DNA from: Streptomyces sp. HUAS YS2
GTDB lineage: Bacteria > Actinomycetota > Actinomycetes > Streptomycetales > Streptomycetaceae
Length of the DNA: 64,000 nt
NCBI RefSeq assembly: GCF_033343995.1
Contig: NZ_CP137573.1
Span: 1-64,000 of the forward strand
Reading direction: 5' to 3'
A program made the position numbers and the translations under genes. Shown here in pieces: positions 37,260-47,331 of this stretch (position 1 is its first letter; each line of letters begins with the position of its first letter). Below the pieces are notes generated by a model that was not told the origin of the DNA, did no database searches, and saw nothing but the letters and a program-made list of their open reading frames with translations.

Positions 37260-37790
37260 GTGACCGATCGCGACCCTGACGGTGAGCCGAAAGCCGTTGC
37301 CACCCCCGCGCTGTTGAGCGCTCTGGCGTCCTATCGGACGGCGCGGCGAGAGTTGTTGGAAACCATCGGGCTCGGCCAATCGAACCGGGACCCCCTGGCC
37401 GAGGTCGCCGAGCATCTGGTCTTGGCTCTTTGGGGAGGCCGGCTCGCCGAATCCCGCGTGCAGGCGAACTACGACTTGGTCGCAACCGACGGCACGTTTG
37501 TCCAGGTCAAGTACCTCTCCAACCCTCTCGATTGTTGGCCGAACGAGCACTGTGTGCGGAGCATCTTCGGCGTCGACTGGTACACGCTCGTGGTTTACGA
37601 GGCATTCGACGTGAGGGGTGTTCTGGCGTTCCCGCCCGACCTGACGGAGATCTGTACCGCCCTGGGCAAGCGTCACCCCGGCCAGTCAACCTCTCTACAG
37701 TTCACCCGGAGGAACTGGCGGGCGATCCGGGACGACGCTGAAGGCTACCGGCAGTTGGGCATGCGCATTTGGCTGCCTCCCTTCCGATAG
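37260..37790 (+). CDS. PD-(D/E)XK endonuclease-like protein (DUF6998 type)
   Basis: GTG 37260, 176 residues. The centre reads AEVAEHLVLALWGGRLAESR then NYDLVATDGTFVQVKYLSNP, i.e. E-H ... D-x(10)-Q-V-K, the active-site spacing of small restriction-like nucleases and DUF6998. The second half (VDWYTLVVYEAFDVRGVLAF) is beta-rich. Stand-alone members often accompany restriction systems, but no methylase is near. Length fits a complete protein. Confidence 0.6.
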   Translation: MTDRDPDGEPKAVATPALLSALASYRTARRELLETIGLGQSNRDPLAEVAEHLVLALWGGRLAESRVQANYDLVATDGTFVQVKYLSNPLDCWPNEHCVRSIFGVDWYTLVVYEAFDVRGVLAFPPDLTEICTALGKRHPGQSTSLQFTRRNWRAIRDDAEGYRQLGMRIWLPPFR

Positions 37791-38499
37791 GCCGGTGTTT
37801 CATCGTCGAACCAGATCAAGGTTCGCTGTCACCAAACACCGAAACCCGCGCATGTTGGCGCGTCGGAGCACCCTCATGCACGGGTGGACGGGGCAATGGC
37901 GGCGCTGGTCTCTGGGGTGACATGCATGGCCGTGGGAAACCGCTCCCGGCCGGTGCTGCTGGCGGCGGATGGTTGCTGCCGGGGCCCCAACCACTGTACG
38001 GATCCTTCTCGCCCTTCAAGCGGTTGCTGCGCGCGGTGGACCGCGATCAAAGTGTCCTGGTCGTTGGCGTGCACCGCAGGCCAGGCCGGGTCCGGGCGGA
38101 GGCGCGACGTGGCAGGGAGCGTCCTCCAAGTACGAGATGGTCGTAGCCGGAGGTGGTGTCAGGGGGAGGGGTTACGGTACGTCGCTGTGGACGCTGTTGA
38201 TCTTGACTATCGGGCCCGGACGCAGTCTGGTTGCATCCCGCCGCTTCTGGCCTCCCGGCTTCTCGAACTCGGCCAAGCCGAGATGGTGGAGTTTGAGGCC
38301 GGCCATGGGGAGTGGTTCTGCGCGCGGGCATGGGCACGCCTGCTCGGTGAACAGGGCCGACGGACTGAGGCGCTGGAGGTGCTCGCAGCACAGTCGCACG
38401 CCGCGCCCCATAGCTTGCCAGTATCGTCTCGGCTGCCCCCGGTCTGGGCGCGCGGGTCTCAGTACGGAGGCACCGGAGGTGTCCGCGAGGCCATCTCCT
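37791..38499. other. Remnant region
   Basis: Leftward, about 37940-38100, HANDQDTLIAVHRA and NRLKGEKDPYSGWGPGS in two frames recall the C-terminal block of DUF1524-type HNH nucleases (compare 45.2-45.6 kb). Rightward, about 38200-38400, LASRLLELGQAEMVEFEAGH GEWFCARAWARLLGEQGR is a tetratricopeptide-like piece. Neither has a complete frame. Confidence 0.35.
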
Positions 38500-40683
38500 C
38501 TATCGCGTGCCGAGTGCGTCCTCTAGCCGTTTCTGAAATGCGCGTATGCGCTCTCCATCAGAATCTAGAATATGAATCAAAGTATCCATGCAGGCTATTA
38601 GTTCGACCTTTTCTCCAGGTGCGCTACTGCCGCGAATGAAGGCGGTCAAGTACTGCTCCGCCTTCCCCCATTCAGACATCGCGCAGTGAGCAAGTAGAAG
38701 GTTTCCAATATCTGCAATATCTGGCGATGAATCGCCATTCTTGGCGGAGCAAAGCTCAATGGCGAGCCCTAGGCTCACTTCACATTCGGGATCTTGCAGG
38801 GCGTGAAGCGCAACCCCCTTCTCGTAATGAGTCCAGCCGGAATTCGGATCGAGTTCGATGGAGCGATTGAAGTCGTTGATGGATTCCTCATACCGACCCA
38901 TCACACGCAGAGTGACCCCCCGATTAGTGATAGCGCTGGGATTCTGCGGAGCAAGTTCGATAGAGCGATTCAAGTCTGCCAAGGCTTCATCATGCTGGCC
39001 GGTAAGCCGATAGAAGTGCCCTCGGTCCGCGAGGATCCGAGGATTCTCGGGGTCGCATACTGTGGCACGGGTGTATGCCGCCAAAGCCTCCTCGGTACGC
39101 CCTGCTATTTCCAGACATACCCCAAATTCGTGCAGCGCCAACGCCTCGAAGCGGAGGGATTCAACCTCCCCCAAGAGAGCAGCCGCCTTGGTGTGAGCGT
39201 CGATGGCCTCCTCCAGGCGCCCCAATCTCCGTAGGGCCAGCCCGAGCCTGACGAGTTCAATGCCTTCATCGCCACGCTTTTCGAGCTTCTTGAAGAGGTT
39301 GGCTGCAGCAGTGTGAGCGTGGATCGCCTCCTCAAATTTGTCGAATTTATGCAGGACGAGCCCGAGGAGGCACTGCGCTTCCGCTTGAAAGAGGTGATCG
39401 TTGGCTTCTTCGAGGAGGCTGATGGCAGGCGTAAGGGCATCAATAGCCTCTTCGTAGCGCCCGACTTCCTGTAGAGCGTCCCCGAGATTAAACAGCGCCT
39501 TACCTTCACCATGCCGGACACCGATTTCTTGAAAGATCTCCACGGCAGTCGCATGGTCGTCGATCGCCCTCTCGGTCCGTCCCATCGCCTCCAGGGTGAG
39601 GCCGCGGTTACTTAGGGCTTCTCCTTCACCGAAGCGGTTTCCGATAGCTTTGAAGAGGTTGACTGCCGTGGTGCGGGCATCGATCGCCTCCTCAAGGCGG
39701 CCAACATCCTCCAGGACGTTTCCCAAATTGTTCACGGCCCCAGCCTCGCCACGCTGGTAACCGATATCTCTGCAAATATCGGCGCCGGCGATGTGGGAGT
39801 CGATCGCCTCCTCAAAGCGCCCTTGGTTACGCAGGGCAACACCTATTCCGTTCAGAGCCTTCGCCTCCCCCAATGGGTCACCAAGCCTCCGACAAGTACT
39901 CAACGCCACACTATTCACAGTAAGCATGTCAGCGTAGAGATCCCGGAACTCAAGGAATCTGTACAGGGTTGGAGCGAGGCTGGCAGCAGCAGGATGTTCG
40001 TACGCTTGCGCCGAGATGACTGTTGCGGTGAGATTGGGCCATTCGCTCTCCAGCCAACTCAGGGCACTATCCCTGTCTGGGAAGAGGTCCGAGATGGGCA
40101 GGTCAGGTTGTCCTTGGAGGTGTGTGTCGGCCGCCTCGGCGGTCGTGCAGTAGTGACTCATGAGGGATGTCACAGCAGCGGCGCGTTGGTCGTCCTCGGC
40201 GTGACGCCTGCCCCGCTCATCGGCGAAGAGGCGCACCAGGTCGTGCATCGCCCAGCGGTCATGGTCTGTTGGTGATGTCAGGAGAAGATGCATGCGGGTT
40301 AGTTCGGTCAAGATCCTGCGGGTCTGCAGGGAGGATTGACCGATCAGGACTGTGGCTGCATCTGTGGAGACGTCCGGACCAGGCGCGGATGCCAGGAGTC
40401 GGAAGACCCGGGCCTGATCAGCACTCAAGTGACGGTATGACAGGTCAATGGATGCGTCTACGGCCAGGGGGCGTCCTTGGTCATCGACGTCGTCGAACTG
40501 CATGGCTTGGAGCCTGGTACGTGCATCGGCCAGGTCGTGAACGTGGCGAGCGAGGGCGCGCCGGTCATCGCGTAGCAGGGCTGCAATGATTCGCAGAGCG
40601 AGCGGCAGATGCCCGCACAGTTCGGCTAGGCCCTGTCTCTTTGACTTCACGTTGATCGGGCCACGTGCGAGGGTGGTGGCCAT
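38500..40683 (-). pseudogene. NB-ARC/TPR (STAND-type) protein missing its N-terminal NTPase
   Basis: An open frame of 727 residues. Its first 18 or so residues are coded by an IS end (CTAG at 40626-40629); native sequence starts at AELCGHLPLALRIIAALL, the closing helix of an NB-ARC NTPase. Next comes a winged-helix part (VFRLLASAPGPDVSTDAATV, AMHDLVRLFADERG) and then nine or more tetratricopeptide repeats of 40 residues (pattern G..L...GR.EEAID.H..A). The P-loop half is gone. Base composition is clearly lower in GC than its neighbours, suggesting transfer. Such proteins act as signal-transducing or defence ATPases; this one is probably dead. Confidence 0.75.
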
Positions 40684-40690
40684 GCCGCAG
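40626..40690. mobile_element. IS end fragment inside the TPR gene
   Basis: CTAG at 40626-40629 is followed by GCCCTGTCTCTTTGACTTCA, closely matching the end of the next element (AGCGTGTCTCTTTGATGGG at 40695). The fragment stops at the CTAG of 40691, where that element is inserted. Confidence 0.55.
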
Positions 40691-41640
40691 CTAGAGCGTG
40701 TCTCTTTGATGGGTTGATCAGTTGATCGGATATGTCTGTCCGGTTAGTGATCACTGATGCGATGTGGGACCGGATCGAGCCGCTGATGCCGGCTGATCCG
40801 GTCCGTGGCCGGCGGTGGGCCGACCACCGCCGAACCCTGGAGGCCATCGCGTGGAAGTACCGCACGTGCTCGCCCTGGCGGGACCTGCCCCACGAACTTG
40901 GTGCGTTCCAGACCGCTCACAAGCGCCTGATCAGGTGGGCTGCCGACGGCACCTGGCAACGGATCTTCGCTGCTGTGCTCGCCCATGCGGACGCGGCTGA
41001 CGCAGTGGAGTGGGCGGTTTCCGTGGATTCCACTGTCTGCCGGGCTCACCAGCACGCGGCCGGAGCAAGGAAAGGGGGCGGACAGGGCTGAACCTGCCGA
41101 CCACGCACTCGGACGCTCCCGAGGCGGCCTGAGCACGAAAGTTCACCTCGCCAGTGACGGCCAGGCACGACCCCTCGCCATCCATGTCACCGCTGGTCAG
41201 GCTGGCGACGCGCCTGCTTTCGAGGCGGTCATGGCTCGCATCCGAGTCCCGCGCACCGGCCTGGGCAGGCCACGAACCCGACCCGATGTCGTTCTTGCGG
41301 ACCGGGCCTACTCATCCCGCGCAATCCGCCGGCATCTTCGCCGCCGAGGCATCCGGGCCGTCATCCCGCAGCCTTCTGACCAAGTCGGACACCGTCTCCG
41401 GCGAGGCCGGGCCGGCGGTCGTCCACCCAGCTTCGACGCGGAGGCATACAAGCAGCGCAACACCGTCGAGCGGTGCATCAACCGTCTCAAGCAGTGGCGC
41501 GGCCTGGCCATGCGAACGGACAAACTCGCCATGGCCTACGAGGGCGCACTCCACCTCGCAGCCATCTTGATCTGGACGCGCCTTCGGAAGACTGAGGACG
41601 CCCGCACGCCAGAGAAGTCCTAACTCAGGGCCCGGACGAG
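40691..41640 (+). mobile_element. IS5-type element, right end missing
   Basis: Left end AGCGTGTCTCTTTGATGGG follows CTAG 40691-40694. The transposase lies in two frames: 40732-41091 (MSVRLVITDAMWDRIEPLMP ... VSVDSTVCRAHQH) and about 41075-41623 (SRGGLSTKVHLASDG, VLADRAYSS, NTVERCINRLKQWRGLA). The second frame is shifted +1 relative to the first, the wrong way for a -1 slip, so an indel is likely. No inverse of the left end is found after 41623, so the element is truncated on the right. Confidence 0.75.
40732..41623 (+). pseudogene. IS5-type transposase, two frames, probably inactive
   Basis: The DDE residues are all readable over both frames (D in SVDST, D in LADRAYSS, E in NTVERC), but the frames are related by +1 around aaagggggcgg at about 41070-41085. 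A normal element of this group would have the second frame at -1. Related to, but distinct from, the 888-bp and 897-bp elements. Confidence 0.7.
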
Positions 41641-41867
41641 GCCTCGACTGCCCGCACCCGGCAGTCCGAGCACCTCCCGGACCTCTTCGCGACGAACAGA
41701 TGCCGATAGACCGTCACCTGGCGCCGAGGGATGCCACAAAGCGTCGACTCATCCGCCAGGGCGTGCTCCAGGGCCGAGCCACCTGTCTCCAGGCATGCCG
41801 CGAAGCTCGTCGGGGCGAGCCCGAACGCGAATCTGAAGGACCGGAGGTGGTGACCTAGAGCCTGTCT
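41625..41867 (-). pseudogene. Unknown coding remnant between IS elements
   Basis: Read leftwards: HHLRSFRFAFGLAPTSFAA, CLETGGSALEHALADESTLC, RRQVTVYRHLFVAKRSG. It looks coding and ends at about 41625, without a start in the region. Probably the tail of a gene split by the IS insertions. Family unknown. Confidence 0.3.
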
Positions 41868-41898
41868 CTTTGCCTGGTGATTCTTGTGGTGGGGCTGG
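41868..41898. mobile_element. IS end fragment used as target by the next IS
   Basis: CTAG 41868-41871 is followed by AGCCTGTCTCTTTGCC, another end of the same type as at 40630 and 40695. It is cut by the 897-bp element inserted at CTAG 41899. Confidence 0.5.
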
Positions 41899-41939
41899 CT
41901 AGGCCGTTTCTTTCGGATCATCTGATCGTTGGCTGATGT

Positions 41940-42332
41940 GTGTCGTTGACTGATGCCCAGTGGGCGAGGATCGAGCCGCTGCTGCCGGATCGGACACCGA
42001 AGCGGGGAGGGCGATGGCGTGATCACCGGCAGGTGATCGACGCGATCGCGTTCAAGTACCGCACCGGGACGCCGTGGATGGACCTGCCCGATCACTTCGG
42101 TTCGTGGAAGGGCGCCCACAATCGGCTGCGGAAGTGGGCCGCCGACGGCACCTGGGAGAAGGTCTTCACCGCCCTGCTCGCCCAGGCCGACGACGAAGGC
42201 GACCTCGACTGGGTCGTCGCGGTCGATTCGACCGTCGTCCGCGCTCATCAGCACGCCGCCGGGGCCCGTCAAAAGGGGCCTCGGCCGGCGAGCCGGACGA
42301 CCATGCCCTCGGACGGTCCCGCGGCGGACTGA
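41940..42332 (+). CDS. IS5-type transposase orfA, copy A
   Basis: 130 residues starting MSLTDAQWARIEPLLPDRTP, with RWRDHRQVIDAIAFKYRTGT and the first Asp in VVAVDSTVVRAHQHAAG. The end at cgtcaaaaggggcc is the likely slip site towards orfB, which is in the -1 frame. Confidence 0.88.
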   Translation: MSLTDAQWARIEPLLPDRTPKRGGRWRDHRQVIDAIAFKYRTGTPWMDLPDHFGSWKGAHNRLRKWAADGTWEKVFTALLAQADDEGDLDWVVAVDSTVVRAHQHAAGARQKGPRPASRTTMPSDGPAAD

Positions 42333-42784
42333 CCACCAAGGTCCACCTCGCCGCGGACAGCCACTGCCGGCCGCTGGCTTTCGTCCTCACGCCAGGCCAG
42401 GCAGGTGACGCGCCCGCGTTCCCCGAGGTCACGGCCCGGTTACGGGTGCCTCGGCCGATCGGCCGTCCCAGGACCACGCCAGAGATGGTCTTGGCCGACA
42501 AGGCCCACTCGTCCCGCGCGATCCGGGCTCTCCTCCGCCGACGCGGGATCCGGGCGGTGATCCCTCAACCCATCGACCAGGTCGCCAAGCGCAAGAGGAG
42601 AGGCCGGTCCGGCGGCCGTCCACCGGCCTTCGACCGCGAGGCATACAAGCAACGCAACACCGTCGAGCGGTGCATCAACAAGCTCAAGCAGTGGCGCGGC
42701 CTGGCCACCCGCTACGACAAGACCGCCACCATCTACCTCGCCGGACTCCACCTCGCCGCCATCTTCATCTGGTCGGCAAGGTGA
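42255..42784 (+). CDS. IS5-type transposase orfB, copy A (via -1 frameshift)
   Basis: Continues the transposase with SRGGLTTKVHLAADSHCRPL, the second Asp in MVLADKAHSSRAI and the Glu in RNTVERCINKLKQWRGLATR. Ends with AAIFIWSAR just inside the right repeat. Appears intact. Confidence 0.88.
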
Positions 42785-43004
42785 TCCGAAGGAAACGGCC
42801 TAGGCATGGCGGCATTCCTGCTCGCCACCGACATCGCTGCGAAGGACACGAAACTGCAAGGGCGCTGAGGCGGACAACGCCCGCGAGGCCCGGCAGCTGG
42901 CGGATGAGCGTCAGTGCCTCCACCTTCCGTTCACTGCCTGTTGTGGGATGAGCGTCGTGGTCGGATCCACCGGAGTGTCAGTGCCGCCCGGCATAGTGCC
43001 GGGC

Positions 43005-45191
43005 ATGATCAACGAGCTGGAGAACATCGACTGGGCGTCCCTGTGGCACGCCTATGGCGCGGCCGGCGACGTGCCAGGATGGCTGCGCGGCATGGCGTCA
43101 CCAGACCCTGAAGTGCGCAAGGAGGCGTTCGGCAACTTCTATGGCGCAGTGCTCCATCAGGGAAGCGTGTATTCGAGCACGGTGGCCACCCTGCCGTTCC
43201 TGTTCGCGATGGCGGACGACCCTGCGACCCCCGACCGCGGGGAAGTCGTGGCGCTGCTGCTCAGCATCGGGCGAGAAGCTATCGACGCCGAAGAGATCTG
43301 CGCCGTCATCTGCGGCGACGACGGTGAAGATTCCACGATCTACCCGGACACTGCGAACCTGATGCGCGAGCACGCCAGCGCCTTCGTCGCCTACGCGTGT
43401 GACCCCGACCCGCTGGTGCGAGGTGCGGCAATCGAGGGTCTGGGGCTCTTCCTGGACGATGCCGAACGCGCGGTGGCGCTCCTGCGGGACCGACTCGTGG
43501 ATGAGCGCGGGGTCCTCGAGCGTGTGCTGGTGGTGCGGACGATGGCCGACCTGGCACTTCGTCTTCCCGCAGCCGCCATACCCGTGCGGACGTGGTTGGA
43601 CGCGTTGGCCGACAGCGACACGACCGATCCGAACACTCGTCTGGCAGCGCTCGTCCACCGGGCTCGCTGCGCTCCCGAGTCCATCGACGACCAGACGGTG
43701 CCGACCGCGATCGAACTGCTCCGCCAGGTCACACCAATACCCCAGCCCGAACAGGACCACACGCGAGGAGACCGGGAGCTCTCACGCCCGTGTGCGTGCG
43801 AGGCCGAGCCCGAACCCGACCCGAACGTCCCCGAGCACGTCGCGGCCGCCTTCGCCGAGCTCGAACGGCAAGGACGCATTCACGCCCCCACCACCCATTT
43901 GCTGGTGGCCTTCCACGCGGCCCTGGGCGCACGTGTCGAGGACCGTACGGCTCTGCTCACCGAGCAGTTGTGCAGCGCGGACCCGGGCACCCGGTACGAC
44001 GCCATCGACATGGCGCGCAGTCTGATCACGTCCTTGCGGGGTGATCACACCGGTCTGGTGCGGCTCATCGGCGACTGCCTGCTGCCGCACGACGCCTACA
44101 CCGCCGCAGCCGCGGCCGAGGCACTCGGGTACCTGGCCACCCTCGCCAAACCGGCCCGCGAGGCCCTCGCCGACTACGTCACCACGCACCAGCCCGATGC
44201 GTGGGCAAGTCCGCACCGCGTTCTGCGCCGGGCCCACCAGCAGGCCGTCGTGGCGCTGGCCGGCCTCGGAGACGGGCGTGCCCTGCCCAGTCTGCTGACC
44301 GCGCTGGACACCGACACCGACACCTGGCTCGCCATGAACGCGGTTGGCCACATGCCCCAGTCCGCCGCGGAACTCACGCCCCGGCTCGTCCGCCGCCTCG
44401 CCGACGTCGACCACTCCCGCGAGTGGCCCGACGTCAGCCCCACGGCTCTCGCCTCCGCCCTCGCCAAGCTCGGTGATCCGGCGGCCGTGCCCGCACTCGC
44501 CGAGACCATCCAGGCCGCCGTCCGGCACAATCAATGGCCCACCGCGGTGCCCGTCCTGAATGCGCTCGCTTCGTTCGGCACCCGCGCCGCATCCGCCCTG
44601 GACACCGTCCGCCCCCTCACCGACGCGGACAACGACTCCGTCCGCACCGCCGCGGCGGGCGCCGTCTGGGAACTCGAACACCTCCCGGTCAATGTCGTGC
44701 CGCTGCTGGAAAACCTCCTCCACGACCGCCGGAACTTCGACGCGATCGACCTCGCCGGCCGGATCGGCTCCCCCGCCGCAGCCATACTGCCGCGCCTGCG
44801 ACAAATCCTGAAGGACCAGCTCGAGCAGAACGCGCGCAACGAGCAGAACGATTCTGCTGTGCTGAACGACTCGTGGACCCTCGTCCACGTCGCGTCAGCA
44901 CTGTGGGACATTGGAGGCACTGGCGAGGCCGCCGTTGTCGTGCCGGCACTGCTGAACGCCTGGAGGGACAACGACTCCACGGCTTGCGACGTCGTCGCCT
45001 GCCTCAACCGCATGGGCCCGGCCGCGCGTCCCGCACTACCCCACATCAAGGCCGCGATGGCACAGTCACAGCGCGGCGGACATCCTTGGGGAGGCGACAT
45101 CACCCGCGACCTGGATTTCCAGCACGCCTGCCGTGCCATCCTGACCCGCTTCCAGGACCTCCCGGACCACAACCTGGCCGGGGAGGCATGA
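43005..45191 (+). CDS. HEAT-repeat protein
   Basis: ATG 43005 (MINELENIDWASLWHAYGAA) is preferred over the upstream GTG/ATG starts, which add no conserved sequence. 728 residues built almost wholly from helical HEAT-type repeats, for example VRGAAIEGLGLFLDDAERAV, AAAAEALGYLATLAKPAREA, LASALAKLGDPAAVPALAET and AAGAVWELEHLP. Opening residues PGWLRGMASPDPEVRKEAFG NFYGAVLHQGSVYSSTVATL PFLF are shared by a family of actinobacterial HEAT proteins often next to toxin-immunity genes. Likely a protein-binding scaffold in the cytoplasm. It lies between the two 897-bp IS copies with the barstar gene. Confidence 0.78.
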   Translation: MINELENIDWASLWHAYGAAGDVPGWLRGMASPDPEVRKEAFGNFYGAVLHQGSVYSSTVATLPFLFAMADDPATPDRGEVVALLLSIGREAIDAEEICAVICGDDGEDSTIYPDTANLMREHASAFVAYACDPDPLVRGAAIEGLGLFLDDAERAVALLRDRLVDERGVLERVLVVRTMADLALRLPAAAIPVRTWLDALADSDTTDPNTRLAALVHRARCAPESIDDQTVPTAIELLRQVTPIPQPEQDHTRGDRELSRPCACEAEPEPDPNVPEHVAAAFAELERQGRIHAPTTHLLVAFHAALGARVEDRTALLTEQLCSADPGTRYDAIDMARSLITSLRGDHTGLVRLIGDCLLPHDAYTAAAAAEALGYLATLAKPAREALADYVTTHQPDAWASPHRVLRRAHQQAVVALAGLGDGRALPSLLTALDTDTDTWLAMNAVGHMPQSAAELTPRLVRRLADVDHSREWPDVSPTALASALAKLGDPAAVPALAETIQAAVRHNQWPTAVPVLNALASFGTRAASALDTVRPLTDADNDSVRTAAAGAVWELEHLPVNVVPLLENLLHDRRNFDAIDLAGRIGSPAAAILPRLRQILKDQLEQNARNEQNDSAVLNDSWTLVHVASALWDIGGTGEAAVVVPALLNAWRDNDSTACDVVACLNRMGPAARPALPHIKAAMAQSQRGGHPWGGDITRDLDFQHACRAILTRFQDLPDHNLAGEA

Positions 45192-45240
45192 TGTGCGGTG
45201 TGCAGGGCTCACTGAGGCCCAGCCCTGCACACCTGCCGCG

Positions 45241-45550
45241 CTACGGCGCCGGGGTGTAGTGGACGACTGTGGTCTCGCACGCCTCGGCGTACACCGTCAG
45301 CGCGTCGACCTCGGCCTGGTCCGCCGACAGGCCCCAGCGCACCTTGGTGCCGGTCCACTCACCGACGTACCGGCAGTGCGCTTCAGGCTCGGCGGCATCC
45401 ACCCGCCCGGATCCTGGTCTCCCTTCGACCGGTTGCTGCGTGCGCTGACCGCGACCAGCGAGGCGAAGGCTTCCTGGTCGTTGGCGTATGCCTCGCGCCT
45501 GGCCGGGGTCCAGGCGGAGGCGCCGACTGGCGGGGAGCGTCATTCCAAGC
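45241..45550 (-). pseudogene. HNH endonuclease (DUF1524 type), C-terminal remnant
   Basis: Read leftwards, one frame gives WTPARREAYANDQEAFASLV AVSARSNRSKGDQDPGGW and another CRYVGEWTGTKVRWGLSADQ AEVDALTVYAEAC to the stop at 45241. Together these are the last 80 residues of the secreted HNH/DUF1524 nucleases common in Streptomyces (R-Y-AND ... S-N-R-S-K-G-D ... CRY...W...K.RW). One indel near 45410 separates them and the HNH part is absent. Confidence 0.6.
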
Positions 45551-45628
45551 ACGCGATATTCGGAGGGCTACGGCGTCAGCGAGCCGTAGGGTTGGCGCGC
45601 CAAGACAGCCTGGTAGCAATGGAGAAGC

Positions 45629-46822
45629 GTGCGGTCTGAGGAACATGTGGGGTGGGAGCGGGACTTCCCGGTCCGGTATCTCCTGGTGCGGGAGGACACC
45701 GACGGTGAGGAGGAGGGCGTGCTGTGGGGGCGGTGCGCCGAGGTCGAGGGCCTGTTCATGGACGCGCCTCCGCTGCCGCGAGAGGTCCTGACGCTGCGCG
45801 GCTGCCCGCGCGAGAGCCTGCTGGTCCAGGCCGTGGCGGACAGCGCCGAACCGGTGCGGCTGCTGGGGGACGGAATGCTCTCGATCGAGCCTGTGCATCC
45901 CTCGCACGACGGGCCGGCCCGCTTCTGGGACCTGGAGGACACGACTGTCCTGGCCCGGTGGCCCACGCCGGGCGATCCCGGGCGCTGGGACATCGTCGTG
46001 GGCACCGGCGTCAGGGAGGACGACTACTGGGGCAGCAAGCGCCTGCCTTCGAGTCCGCGGTTCGACGTGTGGTTCCCCTCGATCCGGGGGGACAGCCCAT
46101 CGGGCAGCTGCCGTTCCATTGACGGCCTGTTCACCCCGCGCCCGCAGCGACCCACCCAGCCCGTGCACCTGATCGGCTGCGAACCCGCCACACCGCTTCT
46201 GGCCCTGCTGTGTCGTCCCCTTCCGCAGGACGGCGACCCGATCACGCTCTGGCGCCTCGACCACCACGGCCGGACGATGACCGGGTACCACCTCGACCTG
46301 GACACCGTCGAGGCACGCCCATCCGTCCTCGGCGGAGCCCTGATCGACGTCACCATCACCGACCCCGGTGACGACCGCCCCACCCTGGCCGTCCGCGCAG
46401 TCTGGGAGATCTGGTCCGACGGTGTTCCCACGCGGCCCAACCAGTGGGCACAGTTCGACGCCGAGGGCCGGTCCGAGTGGCTGGACCTCACCCGCGTCGG
46501 CCCGTACGGGCCGGAGGGCCTGTCCGGCGGGACGTACCACCTGGACGGACAGCACGTCACCGACAGGACCGGCTTGCTCCTGGCACTCGGCGAAGCCCTG
46601 CTCGGCCCTGGCGCCAACTACGGCAGAGACCTGGACTCGGTGCAGGACTACCTGTGCGGCGGGCCCTCCGTCGTCCCCCCATTCACCCTCGTCTGGCACC
46701 ACGCCGACATCGCCCGCCACGCCCTCGCCGGACACATCCTGCACCACCGCAGCGGCCGGTCCTACTTCGAGGAGACCGTGAACCTCCTGCGCGAGAAAGG
46801 CGTCACCATCGTGCTCCAGTGA
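45629..46822 (+). CDS. Barstar-domain protein (possible immunity protein)
   Basis: GTG 45629, 397 residues. The last 100 residues read YHLDGQHVTDRTGLLLALGE ALLGPGANYGRDLDSVQDYL then VPPFTLVWHHADIARHAL and FEETVNLLREKGVTIVLQ, matching barstar, the inhibitor of barnase-type RNases (hLDG...D...F...L..ALfGP..YG.NLDAL.D.L). The first 290 residues are beta-rich and unknown (FPVRYLLVREDTDGEEEG; LTLRGCPRESLLVQAV). No barnase-like toxin is in the window. An immunity role is inferred from the domain; the long N-terminal part may bind something else. Confidence 0.72.
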   Translation: MRSEEHVGWERDFPVRYLLVREDTDGEEEGVLWGRCAEVEGLFMDAPPLPREVLTLRGCPRESLLVQAVADSAEPVRLLGDGMLSIEPVHPSHDGPARFWDLEDTTVLARWPTPGDPGRWDIVVGTGVREDDYWGSKRLPSSPRFDVWFPSIRGDSPSGSCRSIDGLFTPRPQRPTQPVHLIGCEPATPLLALLCRPLPQDGDPITLWRLDHHGRTMTGYHLDLDTVEARPSVLGGALIDVTITDPGDDRPTLAVRAVWEIWSDGVPTRPNQWAQFDAEGRSEWLDLTRVGPYGPEGLSGGTYHLDGQHVTDRTGLLLALGEALLGPGANYGRDLDSVQDYLCGGPSVVPPFTLVWHHADIARHALAGHILHHRSGRSYFEETVNLLREKGVTIVLQ

Positions 46823-46903
46823 GGGAGGCGACGGACAATCCCAGACCCCTTGAAGACAGCGCCTGACCTGGACAAGGAACGGCGTGGGGCAACGGCCAGG
46901 CCA

Positions 46904-47312
46904 TCAAGCCCCGGTCGTATCGCCTCCCGGTGCCCGACTGGTGCTACGGGCTTCGAAGTAGGCGGTCCAGTCGGTGGCGGCGCGGCGGCGCCATTGCTGG
47001 GCAGTGATGGGGTGCAGGCCGAGCATGGGCGCGAAGATCGCGGGCGGCAAGTCCTGGGCGAGTTGGACCAGTGCAGTGGTGCGGCTCGCGCGGATGGGGA
47101 TGTGGTGGGCGGCCAAGCGCCGGGACAGGACACTGGCGGAGATGTGCCGGCCGGGCCGGACGCCGGGGAAGAACCAGCGGCGGGGCGCGTTGGCCGCCCA
47201 CCCACCGGGCGGCGCCTGGTCGGCGAGATCGGCCAGGAGTCGGGCGAGGAGTTCGGGCAACCGGATCGGAGTGCGGTCGAGAAGGACTACCGTGTGGAGG
47301 CGGCTCAGCCCT
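46904..47312 (-). pseudogene. Tyrosine-recombinase-like protein, C-terminal fragment cut by IS
   Basis: Leftward frame SRLHTVVLLDRTPIRLPELL, LARLLADLADQAPPGG, WFFPGVRPGRHISASVLSRR, HHIPIRASRTTALVQLAQDL, PPAIFAPMLGLHPITAQQWR and AATDWTAYFEAR to the stop at 46904-46906. This 'L..LL......WLFPG..PGR......L..RL...GI..R..R..AL..LA...P..VLA..LG......A..W' pattern is that of recombinase-like proteins frequent on Streptomyces chromosome arms. The gene is broken at CTAG 47313 by the 897-bp IS; the other half is not found beyond it. Confidence 0.5.
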
Positions 47313-47331
47313 CTAGGCCGTTTCCTTCGGA

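Larger units (their letters stand above)
41899..42803 (+). mobile_element. IS5-type insertion sequence, 897 bp, copy A, with CTAG target duplication
   Basis: The element is 41903-42799. Ends GCCGTTTCTTTCGGATCA and the inverse of TGATCCGAAGGAAACGGC match at 17 of 18 positions. CTAG flanks it at 41899-41902 and 42800-42803. It codes for two overlapping frames (orfA 41940-42332 and orfB to 42784). An apparently identical copy in the opposite orientation lies at 47317-48213. Confidence 0.9.
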
